From positions 1-48,995 of IMG/VR virus record IMGVR_UViG_3300017963_000356: a stretch of 48,995 bases of DNA, one strand, 5' to 3'. The DNA comes from a virus. A program made the translations under genes and the position numbers. Below the pieces are notes generated by a model, which saw only the letters and a list, made by a program, of their open reading frames with translations, did no database searches and had not been told where the DNA came from. This document shows positions 6,669 to 13,768 of this stretch, in pieces (the stretch's first letter is position 1; each line of letters opens with the position of its first letter).

Positions 6669-7224
6669 GGCCTACTGGGCTAAGCCTAGCCCCCTAGGAC
6701 TAAGTTCACAGACATTCCAAGAAAAGAAAAACTCCAAAGGAGCCATTCTGGACCAGCCCGACCGTGGAACCCTAGAGCTGTATCCTGCCGGATTCACAAA
6801 GCCATCACTAATGGATGGTGTCTCTAGGCAGCAGGTTCACAAGGCAATCTACGAGCAGGCACAGAAGCTTGGGACATCTGAGGACCTATACCCCTTTGGC
6901 AAAACAGGAACTCATAGTATTCAGCTAGTCCCGCTGCATGACAACGAGTGGGATCCAAATGCTACGATGATCCAGCTTGTAGCCGACTCAGACAGTCCGC
7001 TAGCCCACCTCAACGGCAGAGACCTGGGATTCATCCCATTGAAGATTTCTAGCCTAGTAAAGAGGAACATTAGTATGTTCACAGGTGGTGCCATACTAAA
7101 GACGAGAGCGGAAGTATACAAACGGTACTGGCAATGCAAGGTCATTCTCTCATATGGCGAGGCACAATTCGCACCACTGGATAGAACAGCTAGGAATAGA
7201 TTTGCTGCTATCATGGGGGAATAA
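6631..7224 (+). CDS. HIRAN-like domain protein, 197 aa
   Basis: I chose ATG 6631 because an AAGGAG site sits 7 nt upstream; in-frame ATGs at 6589 and 6613 lack one. The C-terminal half matches the HIRAN pattern: a conserved strand (SIQLVPLHDNEWDPNAT), then a hydrophobic strand, then NGRDLGFIPLKISSL. In known HIRAN domains D-N-DPNA is followed by G--LGY-P. HIRAN domains in HLTF bind the 3' end of ssDNA, and bacterial copies occur alone or with nucleases. A DNA-end-sensing role in repair or replication is possible. The N-terminal 70 residues are unassigned. Confidence 0.6.
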   Translation: MKKTKTRVTQATEAYWAKPSPLGLSSQTFQEKKNSKGAILDQPDRGTLELYPAGFTKPSLMDGVSRQQVHKAIYEQAQKLGTSEDLYPFGKTGTHSIQLVPLHDNEWDPNATMIQLVADSDSPLAHLNGRDLGFIPLKISSLVKRNISMFTGGAILKTRAEVYKRYWQCKVILSYGEAQFAPLDRTARNRFAAIMGE

Positions 7225-7853
7225 TGCGCTTCATAGCATACGGGTTCAACCTCAACTCAGATAACCACGAGCTAATCCGTCAGATGGTAGGTATAGTTAC
7301 TGAACAGGCTGTAGATATCTACGACCTTCAGAACTACGACGCTATCCATAATGGTGAGGATGTCGTGTTTTTCTTTGGCGAGCACTGGCGCGTAACAGAA
7401 GCTAAAGAGAAGCCATGCTATGTCAAAGTAGATTTTCCAGATGTAGATAGATTGGCCTCGGACTATGGTGACGAAGCTGAGAGGGAACTCGCTTACGAAA
7501 AACTGCTCAAGTTAAAGGGTGCCCTGAGCTCAGGTAACCCGAGCGGTGCAAGTAAATGCGCTGAAGAGCGTCAAGTCAACGTTATTAAAGAAGAGTCTCT
7601 GCCTGATCTGACCTCCCAACAGGTCCTACAGCAGCTTGAGGCTGCAATGGACCAAGAAGGAGTCCAGGCCTGGGAAGGTGTTACCAAAGATGGACTAAAA
7701 GTTCGTTTATCTTTGGAGCCTGAAGAGGGCACAGCAGACGTAAACTTAACGTTCGCTGAACTTTTCTTTATCCGGGCAGGAATGGAGGCTCTCAAGATTA
7801 GGGAGTTCGAACTTGTACCCAAATCTAGCTTTATTCGGAAAAGCAATCCTTAG
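7224..7853 (+). CDS. hypothetical protein, 209 aa
   Basis: The start overlaps the previous stop (TAATG). An N-terminal alpha/beta region (MRFIAYGFNL, then DVVFFFGEHWRV at about 47-58) is followed by a charged linker at about 80-130 and a C-terminal helix-strand region. No motif identifies a family. The VVFFFGE strand could be a Rossmann-like core strand. It lies directly upstream of the Ycf46-type ATPase cluster and is likely in the same transcript. Confidence 0.6.
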   Translation: MRFIAYGFNLNSDNHELIRQMVGIVTEQAVDIYDLQNYDAIHNGEDVVFFFGEHWRVTEAKEKPCYVKVDFPDVDRLASDYGDEAERELAYEKLLKLKGALSSGNPSGASKCAEERQVNVIKEESLPDLTSQQVLQQLEAAMDQEGVQAWEGVTKDGLKVRLSLEPEEGTADVNLTFAELFFIRAGMEALKIREFELVPKSSFIRKSNP

Positions 7854-8013
7854 CGAGGCTGCACGCCGTGTAGTAGAACAAGGAATAACAGAGCTGGATA
7901 AACGAATCGACTCATACGTTGAGTCAATAAAACAGAAAGTAGAAAGAGGAGACAGAAATGTCCGAGCAAGTAACCACTCAGCCCCAGGAAGGGAAAGATC
8001 CCAAGTTCCATAA
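7813..8013 (+). CDS. possible small helical protein, TTG start, 66 aa
   Basis: The 104-nt gap between the flanking genes is covered by this frame, which starts at TTG 7813 with an AGGGAG element 7 nt upstream. The middle (about residues 14-45) is a strongly amphipathic helix (SEAARRVVEQGITELDKRI). The last 18 residues overlap the ATPase gene and look non-native. It may be a real small gene, or the gap may be a leader for the ATPase operon. Confidence 0.35.
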   Translation: MYPNLALFGKAILSEAARRVVEQGITELDKRIDSYVESIKQKVERGDRNVRASNHSAPGRERSQVP

Positions 8014-9751
8014 TGCTATGGAAGAAATCCTGGCGTTGATCAAAGCCCGAGTGCCAATCATCTGGGTAGTCACTCACGAAGAGGGTAGATTCATTGACGA
8101 TTTCGTGAATCTTGTAGCCGAGCCAAATGCTCGACAAGTATGGCTATGGTCTCTCTATCAGGGGCTCATCAGACAGAACCAGTACATGGACAGCCAGGGT
8201 ATGAGAGCTACTGGCGAGGAGTCAGAGACATTCCAGCCACCAGTCGCCCTGGAACACATCGTCAGAATGAAGCCACAGAACAATGACGTAAAGGGCATCG
8301 TGTACATCATGCGTGATGCATACATGGTCATGACCGAGCCTGTTACAAGGCAGATCAGAGACATGTATGAGCATCTGATCAACACAGGCAAGACCCTCAT
8401 CATCACAGGTCCAATGCTAGCCCATGGTGCAGGTGGCCAGATCTCTGGTCTGCCGCCAAACCTGGAAAAGCAGGTCACTGTAGTGAATTTCGAGCTTCCA
8501 AAGCCAGATCAGATCGAAGTTCGTGTGCGAGAAGCAATTCAGCACATGAAGAAGAGCGACAGAAGCCAACGGCACAAGAACACCAAGCTCACATACGACG
8601 ACATGGAAGTCCAGGAATGCACTCGTGCGCTCACTGGTCTGACCATGATCGAGGTAGACGACGCAATCTCTACGTCAGTAACTCACATGCAGGAGCTGAA
8701 CGTACAGAGACTGATTGCCGCAAAGCGTCAGATCATCAAGAAGAATCAGATCCTGGAATTCATCGACCAGCCAGTAGGAATGGAAGATGTCGGCGGAATG
8801 GACCATGCCAAGGAATACTTGGCAAGGTACTCACGTCAGTGGACAGACGAAGCGAAGGCCTTCGGTGTAGAGCCACTGAAGGGTATGCTCCTCACCGGAA
8901 TTCCTGGAACTGGTAAGTCTCTCCTAGCTAAGGCCATCATGTCAGCCTGGAAACTTCCTGGCCTACGTATTGACGTAGGTAAGGTAATGACAGGCCTGGT
9001 AGGTGGATCTGAGGAGAAGATGAGGCAGGTCATTGGACAGCTCGAGGCCATGGCTCCCTGCATCGGCTGGATCGATGAGGTAGAGAAGGCACTGAGCGGT
9101 ACCAAGAGCTCCAACTTCTCAGATGGTGGTACTCTAAGCCGCGTGTTCGGTACACTACTAACCGCGATGGAAGAAGGCCTCAAGGGCGTTACCATCGTAG
9201 CTACAGCGAACGATATCACAGCACTGCCACCAGAGTTCATTCGCAGGTTCAATGAGGTATTCTTCGTGGACCTTCCTGGACCAGACGAACGCTGGGAAAT
9301 CATGGGAATCCACCTGAGAAAGCGTGGCCGTGATATCAAAGCCTTCGAGAAGCAAAAGAAGGAACTTCTGGATGCTACAGACGGATTCACTGGAGCTGAG
9401 ATTGAGAAGGCAATCAAGGATGCCATCGCATCTGCCTTCGAAGAGAACCAGAAGGACGTAGAGTCCAAGAACATCGTCGCTGCTGTAGATGACACCAAGC
9501 CAATCTCCAAGGTCATGGGGGCTAAGGTCGCCAAGCTGAGGGACAAGGCAAAGGGCAGCTACAGATATGCCAGCTCATGGGCAAAGGACCAGGCTGGCAA
9601 GCACGAGGTCAAGACTGGCAAAGGCAAAAAGCTTGACCTAGACGATGCACTTGATAATATGGATGAAGTAGCCACTACGCCTAAGAATAGGCACAAGAAG
9701 GCTAAGGCGAAGATGGGTAACCGCTTCGAAGAAATATCTAAAGAGAATTAA
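7958..9751 (+). CDS. Ycf46-type AAA+ ATPase
   Basis: This 597-aa protein has the layout of cyanobacterial and plastid Ycf46. An N-terminal domain opens with LIKARVPIIWVVTHEEGRF (28-46). A single AAA+ module follows: Walker A GIPGTGKS (314-321), Walker B WIDEVEKAL (371-379), sensor 1 in ATAND (about 415-419), Arg residues 429-430 and a TGAEIEKAI sensor 2 helix (478-486). The last 100 residues are Lys-rich. It should hydrolyse ATP and remodel a protein or nucleic-acid target that is not known. It is followed at 11 nt by a DUF1257 gene and then a DUF2997-like gene, which argues for a joint complex. Confidence 0.88.
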   Translation: MSEQVTTQPQEGKDPKFHNAMEEILALIKARVPIIWVVTHEEGRFIDDFVNLVAEPNARQVWLWSLYQGLIRQNQYMDSQGMRATGEESETFQPPVALEHIVRMKPQNNDVKGIVYIMRDAYMVMTEPVTRQIRDMYEHLINTGKTLIITGPMLAHGAGGQISGLPPNLEKQVTVVNFELPKPDQIEVRVREAIQHMKKSDRSQRHKNTKLTYDDMEVQECTRALTGLTMIEVDDAISTSVTHMQELNVQRLIAAKRQIIKKNQILEFIDQPVGMEDVGGMDHAKEYLARYSRQWTDEAKAFGVEPLKGMLLTGIPGTGKSLLAKAIMSAWKLPGLRIDVGKVMTGLVGGSEEKMRQVIGQLEAMAPCIGWIDEVEKALSGTKSSNFSDGGTLSRVFGTLLTAMEEGLKGVTIVATANDITALPPEFIRRFNEVFFVDLPGPDERWEIMGIHLRKRGRDIKAFEKQKKELLDATDGFTGAEIEKAIKDAIASAFEENQKDVESKNIVAAVDDTKPISKVMGAKVAKLRDKAKGSYRYASSWAKDQAGKHEVKTGKGKKLDLDDALDNMDEVATTPKNRHKKAKAKMGNRFEEISKEN

Positions 9752-9762
9752 AGGAGAGAAAG

Positions 9763-10167
9763 ATGAGTCATTTCACTCGTGTTCGAACCAAGCTCACCAG
9801 CAAAGAGTACATCAAGAAGGCACTCGAGCGAATGGGCCTCAAAGTTGAAGAAGGCAACTTCACTATCTCCCAGTATGGTCAGTCTGAGAAGGCAGAACTC
9901 CGCATCGACAAGGCGGTAGGCATGCAGCGTCAGAAGGATGGTACCTGGAGCATGGTTGGTGACTTCTATCACGCGGACAGGAACAAGCTGAGAAAGTACT
10001 ACGGTTCAACTGGTAACAAAAAGTTCACCAAGGATCTATCTACTGGCTACGCAGTAGAGCAGACTAAGGGCGAGCTCACCAAAAACCACTTCTACTGCAG
10101 CAGCAATGCTGAAGCCAAGGTGGGAGCCGATGGTAAAATCCGCATGGTTTTTGAAAGCTATGCATAA
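9763..10167 (+). CDS. Ycf35-like DUF1257 protein
   Basis: The N-terminus MSHFTRVRTKLTSKEYIKKA, followed by LERMGLKV, is the signature opening of the Ycf35/DUF1257 family. In that family MSHF.....T.......L..AL..LG is nearly invariant. The rest is beta-rich, with a central WSMVGDFYH strand. The family is known from cyanobacteria, plastids and some other bacteria, and its biochemical role is not established. GGAGA lies 8 nt upstream of the start. Its tight linkage to the Ycf46-type ATPase suggests it is a substrate or adaptor. Confidence 0.82.
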   Translation: MSHFTRVRTKLTSKEYIKKALERMGLKVEEGNFTISQYGQSEKAELRIDKAVGMQRQKDGTWSMVGDFYHADRNKLRKYYGSTGNKKFTKDLSTGYAVEQTKGELTKNHFYCSSNAEAKVGADGKIRMVFESYA

Positions 10168-10179
10168 GAGGAGATAAAG

Positions 10180-10374
10180 ATGTCAAAGAAAGTAACAGTA
10201 ATCATCGATCCCGAGACAAACGAGGTCGAGTACCAGGTAGAAGGTGTTCAAGGCGGCAAGTGCACTGATATTACCGAGGTATTGACTCGGTCCAATCAGA
10301 CGCTGGACGTACAGCATACTCACGAGTATCACACTCCAGACGTACTCCCGGACTGGGTAAATACCGGAGAGTAA
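10180..10374 (+). CDS. DUF2997-like small protein, 64 aa
   Basis: The sequence MSKKVTVIIDPETNEVEYQV, then GVQGGKCTDITEVL, fits DUF2997. Those are short proteins of the form K.V...IDP.G.V...V.G..G..C...T..L that sit next to DUF1257 genes in cyanobacteria. The single Cys28 is in the conserved G-G--C position. Function is unknown. It has an AGGAGA site and follows the DUF1257 gene by 12 nt, completing a three-gene set with the ATPase. Confidence 0.72.
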   Translation: MSKKVTVIIDPETNEVEYQVEGVQGGKCTDITEVLTRSNQTLDVQHTHEYHTPDVLPDWVNTGE

Positions 10375-10376
10375 GA

Positions 10377-10619
10377 ATGGCTGAAGGAACCTATTCCACA
10401 ACGGATTTCTATCTGACAGCAGTCCTGATTTCTTGCAAGTACAAGATCCAGGAGACGACTACGGAAGGCCCCAATGGACGCGTAAAACGCTTCCATTTTG
10501 AAGATACACCATCATTGAGAAATACCATCATGCAGTACATGAATGGAGACCTCGAAGGTAACATCAGGGAATTCCGGAACTCGATCGAGACTGTCAAAGA
10601 CATGGTTCACTCAGGGTAG
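10377..10619 (+). CDS. DUF5659-like small protein, 80 aa
   Basis: YSTTDFYLTAVLISCKYKI, followed by RFHFEDTPSLRNTIMQYMNG and a C-terminal F--SIETVK helix, fits DUF5659. Members of that family start with a Y-T-DLYLAA-L motif and contain an F-FED element. The family has no known role and is widespread in phages and mobile regions. It starts 2 nt after the DUF2997-like gene, so it could belong to the same functional set or simply share the operon. Confidence 0.6.
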   Translation: MAEGTYSTTDFYLTAVLISCKYKIQETTTEGPNGRVKRFHFEDTPSLRNTIMQYMNGDLEGNIREFRNSIETVKDMVHSG

Positions 10620-10626
10620 GAAACCA

Positions 10627-11517
10627 ATGCCGCCGAAGACAGACCACCTAGAAGCTACAAAGCTTCCAAAAGAAGATGAACTCAGGATCTATATGGACAG
10701 TCTAAATATAGAAAGTCCATATAGATTTCCTGAGGAAACTACTAGACCGATTCAGCAGTTACTCGCAGAGAGCTCACAAATGGTTGAGCTAAGAGATACA
10801 GCAGCTGGCTACATCTTTCATGACGACTCACTGAAACCAAATCTATACAACAGAGGAAATCGTCAGAGAGAATGCAACACAATCCAACATAATGACGATA
10901 GTCAGTGGAGCAAGAAAACTACCGCATTTAGAACATCCTGGAATAGAATAGAAGCAATAGCTAAGTCTACTGAATACGGGAGGATATCCTGTGCTGAACA
11001 GCTGCGATCATATACACACTTCTGGACAAATGCTCTAAGGTCCTTCAAAGACTATCAGAACCATCGACTTCTAGATGCACTGTATGAGGCTAAACTGGTA
11101 GATACACGAGACGATCCATCCCTTAGAGAAGAGATAGAACTCAGAAAGAAACAGTACCCAAATCAGAAGATCTATACTTTTCTGGGAAGAGATCTAGCCA
11201 GCTATTACCGTGGTGTTGGAATAAACAGAGATTTAAGAGAGTCAATCCTAATAGATGCTAACTATTTTACTCCATACAACTGTCCCGGGACATGGGCAAT
11301 GAACACATGGGAATCAGCTGTTGTCGCTCAATATCAGGCAAGAGTTAACTACTCATTTCACTACGACTATGAGATCGAGAAGATCCCACGCTGGTGGAAA
11401 ATACAAGCCTGGATGTGGACAAAGTTCAATATTAAGGTTGACGAACGCCGCAGGGAAACCGAGATAGTCAATGAAGGACCCGATCAACCATCACGATTTA
11501 GCATGATTGAAATCTAG
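10627..11517 (+). CDS. hypothetical protein, 296 aa
   Basis: I place the start at ATG 10627, after a GGTAGGAAACC element. An upstream in-frame extension to 10543 would only duplicate sequence covered by the previous gene. The protein is rich in aromatic and charged residues, including a Trp/Tyr-dense C-terminal third (RWWKIQAWMWTKFN). I recognise no domain, signal or membrane segment. It ends 9 nt before the radical SAM gene and has an AT-rich, AGA-heavy codon pattern like that gene, so the two may work together; this is only positional. Confidence 0.6.
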   Translation: MPPKTDHLEATKLPKEDELRIYMDSLNIESPYRFPEETTRPIQQLLAESSQMVELRDTAAGYIFHDDSLKPNLYNRGNRQRECNTIQHNDDSQWSKKTTAFRTSWNRIEAIAKSTEYGRISCAEQLRSYTHFWTNALRSFKDYQNHRLLDALYEAKLVDTRDDPSLREEIELRKKQYPNQKIYTFLGRDLASYYRGVGINRDLRESILIDANYFTPYNCPGTWAMNTWESAVVAQYQARVNYSFHYDYEIEKIPRWWKIQAWMWTKFNIKVDERRRETEIVNEGPDQPSRFSMIEI

Positions 11518-11526
11518 GAGATAGTC

Positions 11527-12516
11527 ATGCTTGTCCAAGTAAAGGGCAGTAAGAAGATCCAGGCTGATGCCATCTTCTTTCAGCCCACAAGATATTGTGC
11601 CCTAAACTGTAAGGGGTGCTATGTCAAAGAACATCTCAAGACTGATAAAATTACCCCAGCTGTGCAGCAGGGTCAGCTCATCAGAGCATTATGTGAATCA
11701 GACAAGGCTGAGGTCAACCAAATAACAATGTCAGTTGACCACCTTCCTCCTTCAAGAGAAGGCTCAGCACATAAGCGCTTCCATATGACATCAGTCTTTC
11801 AGGCATTCCTATTCATAGCTAATGATCCTGGTGTAACAACACGACCAGAGATGCACATCACAGTAAAGGGACTTGGTAGCCTACAGACTTATATGTCTGA
11901 GCTCAGGATGCACGACAAAGAGCTATCTGGACTAGACTTCATCAGTCTCAGTGAGATCCCAGTGACATCAACTGGCATAGCAAGCTTTGATGCACTACGG
12001 ACTAGGATCCCAAACACAAAGTTCGGCTGGAATGTGATGATACCAGGCAAAGAGCTCAACGATGCAAAGTACTTGACCTTCCTAGCTGCGATGGATGCTA
12101 TCATGCCGTCTTTAGATCAGATCTACCTGCTTCTAAGAAAGACCCCAATTGGAACCCGCAGAACTCTCGAAACGGTTAAGAAAGACAAAGAGCAGATGAC
12201 TCGAGATCTGCAATTCATCGAGGACGTCAAAGAAACAGCCGAAAGAAGAGGCTATGGACACAAAGTACTTGTTGACGGCTGCCTACAAGATGTCGTAAAG
12301 TTCAAAGAGACAGGCTTCGGATGTTCAGCAAACATATCCAAATTTCAGATCTGGCCAGATGGCTCAGTATCAGGCTGTCCTTATAAATATAAGGCAGTTA
12401 CCGGCCCAGGCGAGACCTGGCAAGAGATCTTTTTGAACATCAGGAAGGCACAATATTTCTACGACTTTCAAGAGTGCCACCTGCCGGAGATATATGATGT
12501 CACTAGAGTTCTTTGA
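11527..12516 (+). CDS. radical SAM enzyme with SPASM-like auxiliary cysteines
   Basis: The product reductively cleaves S-adenosylmethionine with a 4Fe-4S cluster bound by Cys24, Cys28 and Cys31 (CALNCKGC). The C-terminal part has further cysteines: DGCLQ, then GFGCSANISKFQIWPDGSVS followed by GCPY, then ECHLP. The I-PDG-V--CP layout resembles the SPASM or twitch domains that hold auxiliary Fe-S clusters in peptide- and protein-modifying enzymes. No obvious precursor peptide is seen nearby. The start has GGAGA 7 nt upstream. Substrate is unknown; the fold call is firm, the SPASM call is tentative. Confidence 0.85.
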   Translation: MLVQVKGSKKIQADAIFFQPTRYCALNCKGCYVKEHLKTDKITPAVQQGQLIRALCESDKAEVNQITMSVDHLPPSREGSAHKRFHMTSVFQAFLFIANDPGVTTRPEMHITVKGLGSLQTYMSELRMHDKELSGLDFISLSEIPVTSTGIASFDALRTRIPNTKFGWNVMIPGKELNDAKYLTFLAAMDAIMPSLDQIYLLLRKTPIGTRRTLETVKKDKEQMTRDLQFIEDVKETAERRGYGHKVLVDGCLQDVVKFKETGFGCSANISKFQIWPDGSVSGCPYKYKAVTGPGETWQEIFLNIRKAQYFYDFQECHLPEIYDVTRVL

Positions 12517-12832
12517 CAGAAGCAATAACCCCATTGAGGAAGAGGAGTGGAGAGAGAAGTTTGAGGATGACGATTACAGAATCATCAAACTCACTACGCT
12601 CCACGACTTCACAGAAATCTCTACAATCTGGCTTGGCTTTCCTCATGGTAATAGTCCAGAAGGCCCCCTCATTTTTGAAACTTTGGTTAGACACGAAGAT
12701 AGCGATGAAGAGGAAATGTATCGCTATGCGACAGAACAGAAGGCACTAGAGCATCATAAGTATCTAGCAGGCTACCAAGAAGAGCCGTTGACCCCACCTA
12801 GCAGGTGGTGGCAGATAATGAACGAGGACTAA
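12494..12832 (+). CDS. conserved phage-type hypothetical protein, 112 aa
   Basis: This small protein has the layout of a family I have often seen in phages: FFDRSNNPIEEEEW at the N-terminus, then DYRIIKLTTL, STIWLGFPHG (about 37-46) and PLIFETLV (about 53-60), ending in a YRYATEQKALEHH helix. In the family, T.....VSTVWLG is followed by IFETM and a Y.T...A...H helix. No function is known to me. It overlaps the radical SAM gene by 23 nt and has two tandem ATG starts. Confidence 0.65.
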   Translation: MMSLEFFDRSNNPIEEEEWREKFEDDDYRIIKLTTLHDFTEISTIWLGFPHGNSPEGPLIFETLVRHEDSDEEEMYRYATEQKALEHHKYLAGYQEEPLTPPSRWWQIMNED

Positions 12833-13410
12833 TGAAAGTATCACAACTCACCCCAAAGGCGCAAGCCGACCTGATCATGCAGAAAGTGCTGGCAGGACAT
12901 GCGCTAGCTGAGACACTCAACAAGTCATTTGAACAGAGATATATGGTTCGAGGAAAGACCCTGGCACAGTGGAAGGAGCACTTCCGTGTCCGAATTCCTA
13001 TGGACAACATGTCTCCACAGCTCGCTATCGAGATCAATCTCCAGCTAGCAAACCTCTATCAAGAGGCATCTTTTTACTTCATCGAAGCCCAGAAAAAGAA
13101 AGAGAATTTTGAGGTCAGCAAAGACTCCTCCTATGCCGACGTCAAGAAGCAAATTGTTGACGAGTACAGGGAGAATGGATGGAAGCTTCCAGCTGCCGCA
13201 ACTCTTGACTCTTTGGCCGAACATGAAGTACAAAACTATAGTCAAGCTGCAGCCATCTACAAAAGCGAATATAGTTTCTGGAAACAGATACTCGAGCAGA
13301 TCTCTAAAGTTCAGAAGATGGTTGAACAAGCAGCAATATCATGCGCTGTGGAGATGAACCACAGCAAGAGCCTAGACCGCATGCAACGCGGCAATGGCGA
13401 AAGGGAATAA
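12832..13410 (+). CDS. helical protein, possible recombination-mediator analogue
   Basis: ATG 12832 overlaps the preceding stop (TAATG) and is preferred over an upstream GTG. The 192-aa product is almost entirely helical: a basic N-terminal segment with RGKTLAQWKEHFRVRIP, a helix AIEINLQLANLYQEAS, and a C-terminal pair of long helices (AAIYKSEYSFWKQILEQISK). The order, with an N-terminal basic piece, an LYQEA helix and a long helix with a Y/F-W face, recalls T4 UvsY-type mediators that load RecA. This is a weak resemblance, and the RecA gene lies 2.7 kb downstream. Confidence 0.6.
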   Translation: MKVSQLTPKAQADLIMQKVLAGHALAETLNKSFEQRYMVRGKTLAQWKEHFRVRIPMDNMSPQLAIEINLQLANLYQEASFYFIEAQKKKENFEVSKDSSYADVKKQIVDEYRENGWKLPAAATLDSLAEHEVQNYSQAAAIYKSEYSFWKQILEQISKVQKMVEQAAISCAVEMNHSKSLDRMQRGNGERE

Positions 13411-13414
13411 AACT

Positions 13415-13768
13415 ATGAGTGACGTAGAAGCGCAAGCACCAGAAGTAGAAGAGCAGGCTCCAGTAGCCGAAGAGCTCCAAGAAGAGAAGCCAATGGATCT
13501 AAATGATCTGAAGATTGGCTACGTAGTTGGTCTCACAGAAGACAACAACTTCGTATTCCAGGTATTCGGACAACAGCGAGGCCTGGTAGAACTGCTAGGT
13601 GTGCATGGTCACGCCAATAAGCAGATCGACGCAGTCTATAATAACGCTCAGGTAATGGGCGATAGGCTCGTACACGAAGTTGGTCGCGCAGTGCAGGTGA
13701 TGAGCCAGAAGCTCGACCACCTGATCAACACTGTGGCACCACCAAAGGCAGATAACGAGATCGAGTAA
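13415..13768 (+). CDS. hypothetical protein with acidic N-terminus, 117 aa
   Basis: I chose ATG 13415 because AAGGGA lies about 9 nt upstream; an in-frame ATG at 13394 overlaps the previous gene. Residues 1-30 are Glu/Ala/Pro-rich and probably disordered. Residues 35-60 form strands (IGYVVGLTEDNNFVFQVFG), and the rest is a long helix with HEVGRAVQVMSQKLDHL. No family is recognised. It is coupled to the ribonucleotide reductase by a one-base stop/start overlap. Confidence 0.62.
   Translation: MSDVEAQAPEVEEQAPVAEELQEEKPMDLNDLKIGYVVGLTEDNNFVFQVFGQQRGLVELLGVHGHANKQIDAVYNNAQVMGDRLVHEVGRAVQVMSQKLDHLINTVAPPKADNEIE

Noticed and set aside
7813-8013. Extending the ATPase gene upstream to absorb the 104-nt gap
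   Set aside because: The frames differ, and ATG 7958 begins the MSEQ start with an AGAGGAGA ribosome binding site. The gap is better explained by a small separate ORF or a leader.
8836-9546. 236-aa open frame on the - strand
   Set aside because: It is antisense to the AAA+ core (Walker A, Walker B) of the Ycf46-type gene. The Ser/Leu-rich composition is typical of a shadow frame.
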